This document shows positions 4,836 through 6,397 of a stretch of 6,397 bases of DNA, in pieces. This stretch comes from an uncultured Lachnospiraceae bacterium (GTDB lineage: Bacteria > Bacillota > Clostridia > Lachnospirales > Lachnospiraceae), in assembly GCA_910577765.1 (NCBI GenBank), contig CAJTOV010000186.1, positions 1 to 6,397 on the forward strand. The letters run 5' to 3'. The stretch's first letter is position 1. Every line of letters begins with the position of its first letter. The translations under genes and the position numbers were made by a program. The notes beneath the pieces were generated by a model. It searched no databases. It saw only the letters and a program-made list of their open reading frames with translations, and had not been told where the DNA came from.

Positions 4836-6311
4836 TTATGCCTTTTCCCCGGCTGCGCCGCTGCCCTTTAAGGCACAGAAAAATACAAATCCCAGAAACA
4901 GCACGGCCACTGCCATCCAGCCGGCCAGCACTGCCGTGCCCCTGGCGCTGAACATATCATAATAGCCTTTTAAGTAGATCACCGTAATAATCGCCGGAAT
5001 CCCGTAGGCCACGTAAGCCTGCATCCCCTGGGGGAAGCGGATTCCGAATCCGGCATTGGCCTCCTTTAAAAATGCCTCCCAGCCCCAGCCGTTCTTCCTG
5101 GTACAAAACAGCACATAACCCAGACTGCCCAGAGGCAGAAGGTTGTTGGACACAATAAAGTCCTCCAGGTCCATGATGGTGCTCCCCTCGCCCAGAGGCT
5201 GGATCATGGAAAGCACGTTGTAGCCCAGGACCGCAGGCATACTCAGAAGAATCACCAGAACCGCGCTGACCAGCACGCTCTTCTTCCGGGTCCAGCCAAA
5301 CAGGTCCATATCAAAGGCAATAATGTTCTCAAATACCGCAATGATGGTGGAAAGGGCGGCAAAGGTCAGGAACAGGAAGAACAAAGCGCTCCACAGTCTT
5401 CCTCCGGCCATCTGGGCAAAAATATTGGGCAGGGTGATAAATACCAGGCTGGGACCTGCTCCCGGCTCAATCCCATAGGCAAAGCAGGCCGGAATGATGA
5501 TGAACCCGGCGGTCAGTGCCACAAAGGTGTCCAGAATGGTGATATTCATGGCCTCCCCGGTAAGGCTCCGGGTCCGGTCCAGGTAGCTTCCGAATATCAG
5601 CATGGCGCCGATTCCAATGGACAAAGTAAAAAATGCCTGGCTTAAGGCAGCAAACACCACATTACCGATGCCGCTGGAAATCATCTTCCCGAAATCGGGA
5701 ATCAGATAGAAACGGATTCCCTCCCCGGCTCCCTCCAGAAATACGGAATGAAGTGCCAGCACCACCATAATCAGAAGCAGCGCTGCCATCATTACCTTGG
5801 TGATCCGCTCCACCCCGGACTGAAGCCCAAAGAGACACACGCCAAAGCCCAGGACGCAGATCACCACAGTCCAGACGGTCATCGTGGGCATGTCCCCCAG
5901 CATGGCTCCGAAAGCCCCGGCAATCTGGTCCGGCGCCGCCCCGGCAAAATCCCCTCTGAAGCTGCGGAAGCAGTAATACATCATCCAGCCCCCTACCATG
6001 GTGTAGAACATCATCAGCAGGTAGCAGCCCAATATGCCGATATATTTGAGAGAATGCCAGCCTGTGCCTTTGGGCTCCAGGGTATCAAAGCTAACTGCCA
6101 CACTCTTTCTGCTGGCACGGCCCACGGCAAACTCACAGACCAGCACCGGTATCCCCAGCACCACCAGAAAGGCCAGATAGATCAGAATAAACGCCGCGCC
6201 GCCGTATGCTCCGCAGATATAAGGGAATTTCCACACATTTCCCAGGCCGATGGCACACCCGGCAGACACCAGGATAAAGCCCATACGGGAACCAAATTTT
6301 TCTCGCTTCAT
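4836..6311 (-). CDS. Sodium-dependent transporter, NSS (SNF) family, LeuT fold
   Basis: This is an inner-membrane Na+-coupled symporter of the neurotransmitter:sodium symporter family; bacterial members (LeuT, MhsT, TnaT) import amino acids. The protein is 491 residues with about twelve hydrophobic segments by eye. TM1 has GCAIGLGNVWKFPY (18-31), with N25 at the LeuT sodium-ligand N27. TM6 has AFFTLSIGIG (226-235), with T229 at LeuT T254. TM8 has FAALSTI (317-323), with S321 and T322 at LeuT T354 and S355. D384-F385 in TM10 fit the LeuT gate residue D404. The partner gate arginine R30 is Lys (K28), and the LeuT N-terminal Trp8 is Phe (F6). D261 in TM7 lies near the LeuT N286/E290 chloride-site positions, which would suit chloride independence. 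The substrate cannot be read from sequence. GGAGG (6318-6322) is six bases before ATG 6311 but only three before ATG 6314, so 6311 is chosen, though either could be used. The gene ends in its own terminator. Confidence 0.92.
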   Translation of the reverse strand: MKREKFGSRMGFILVSAGCAIGLGNVWKFPYICGAYGGAAFILIYLAFLVVLGIPVLVCEFAVGRASRKSVAVSFDTLEPKGTGWHSLKYIGILGCYLLMMFYTMVGGWMMYYCFRSFRGDFAGAAPDQIAGAFGAMLGDMPTMTVWTVVICVLGFGVCLFGLQSGVERITKVMMAALLLIMVVLALHSVFLEGAGEGIRFYLIPDFGKMISSGIGNVVFAALSQAFFTLSIGIGAMLIFGSYLDRTRSLTGEAMNITILDTFVALTAGFIIIPACFAYGIEPGAGPSLVFITLPNIFAQMAGGRLWSALFFLFLTFAALSTIIAVFENIIAFDMDLFGWTRKKSVLVSAVLVILLSMPAVLGYNVLSMIQPLGEGSTIMDLEDFIVSNNLLPLGSLGYVLFCTRKNGWGWEAFLKEANAGFGIRFPQGMQAYVAYGIPAIITVIYLKGYYDMFSARGTAVLAGWMAVAVLFLGFVFFCALKGSGAAGEKA

Positions 6312-6317
6312 CATGCT

Positions 6318-6322
6318 CCTCC
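6318..6322 (-). promoter_or_regulatory. Ribosome binding site of the NSS transporter gene
   Basis: GGAGG on the minus strand precedes two adjacent in-frame ATG codons (6314 and 6311) with spacers of three and six bases. The longer spacer favours 6311, a difference of one residue. Confidence 0.65.
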
Positions 6323-6329
6323 AAGTCGT

Positions 6330-6358
6330 AAATAATTGAACCTACCCTCAGTGAACAA
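6330..6358 (-). promoter_or_regulatory. Weak promoter candidate upstream of the NSS transporter
   Basis: On the minus strand TTGTTC (6358-6353) could be a -35 box. Two poor -10 matches follow: TTATTT with a 17-base spacer, or AATTAT with a 15-base spacer. Neither is convincing. The remaining bases to 6397 show no gene, no strong hairpin and only a short direct repeat of GCAAA. The real promoter could lie outside the window. Confidence 0.25.
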
Positions 6359-6397
6359 GGGGACACTCGGTTTTGCACCACAGATTTGCGATTCTGC

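Noticed and set aside
5748..6335. 195-codon plus-strand reading frame opposite the NSS transporter
   Set aside because: It is antisense to a clear membrane transporter and its His/Gln-rich composition is that of a shadow frame.

Overview
The window is a GC-rich chromosomal segment from a member of the Bacillota. The strong GGAGG-type ribosome sites, the family versions of the genes and the short intergenic gaps fit a Clostridia/Lachnospiraceae gut anaerobe (Enterocloster/Lachnoclostridium-like). That placement is inference from sequence style, not a database result. All six protein genes look intact, and no RNA gene, CRISPR array or insertion sequence is visible.

Layout. (1) 1-172: a large imperfect palindrome (6-71), a related third copy of its outer motif (about 78-92), then a good sigma-A-type promoter (114-142) with a short leader. 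(2) 173-1510, plus strand: an NCS2 nucleobase permease of the uracil permease type. (3) 1522-4730, minus strand: a compact four-gene run read from right to left. It encodes an alkyltransferase-like protein whose reactive Cys is replaced by Ala, tRNA pseudouridine synthase TruA, peroxide-stress protein YaaA, and a Y-family DNA polymerase (DinB type). Two junctions (ATL/truA and yaaA/dinB) are 4-base ATGA stop/start overlaps with the ribosome site of the downstream gene inside the upstream gene. (4) 4762-4820: a nested inverted repeat containing a canonical minus-strand terminator. (5) 4836-6311, minus strand: a sodium:neurotransmitter symporter (NSS/LeuT-fold) family transporter. (6) 6312-6397: its upstream region, with only a weak promoter candidate.

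How the genes work together. The permease probably brings in uracil or a related base for pyrimidine salvage and is transcribed alone, tail to tail with the minus-strand run (11-bp gap, no terminator seen in it). The ATL-truA-yaaA-dinB run joins a damage-recognition protein, a tRNA modification enzyme, an oxidative-stress protein and a translesion polymerase. Three of the four deal with nucleic-acid damage or oxidative stress, so a shared genome-maintenance role is a reasonable inference. The NSS transporter is separated from the run by the terminator and is probably an independent amino-acid uptake gene. I saw no clearly new multi-gene system. The least ordinary items are the composite palindrome with two mutually exclusive folds, the cysteine-less ATL at the head of the stress operon, and the mixed purine-type/uracil-type substrate-site residues of the permease.
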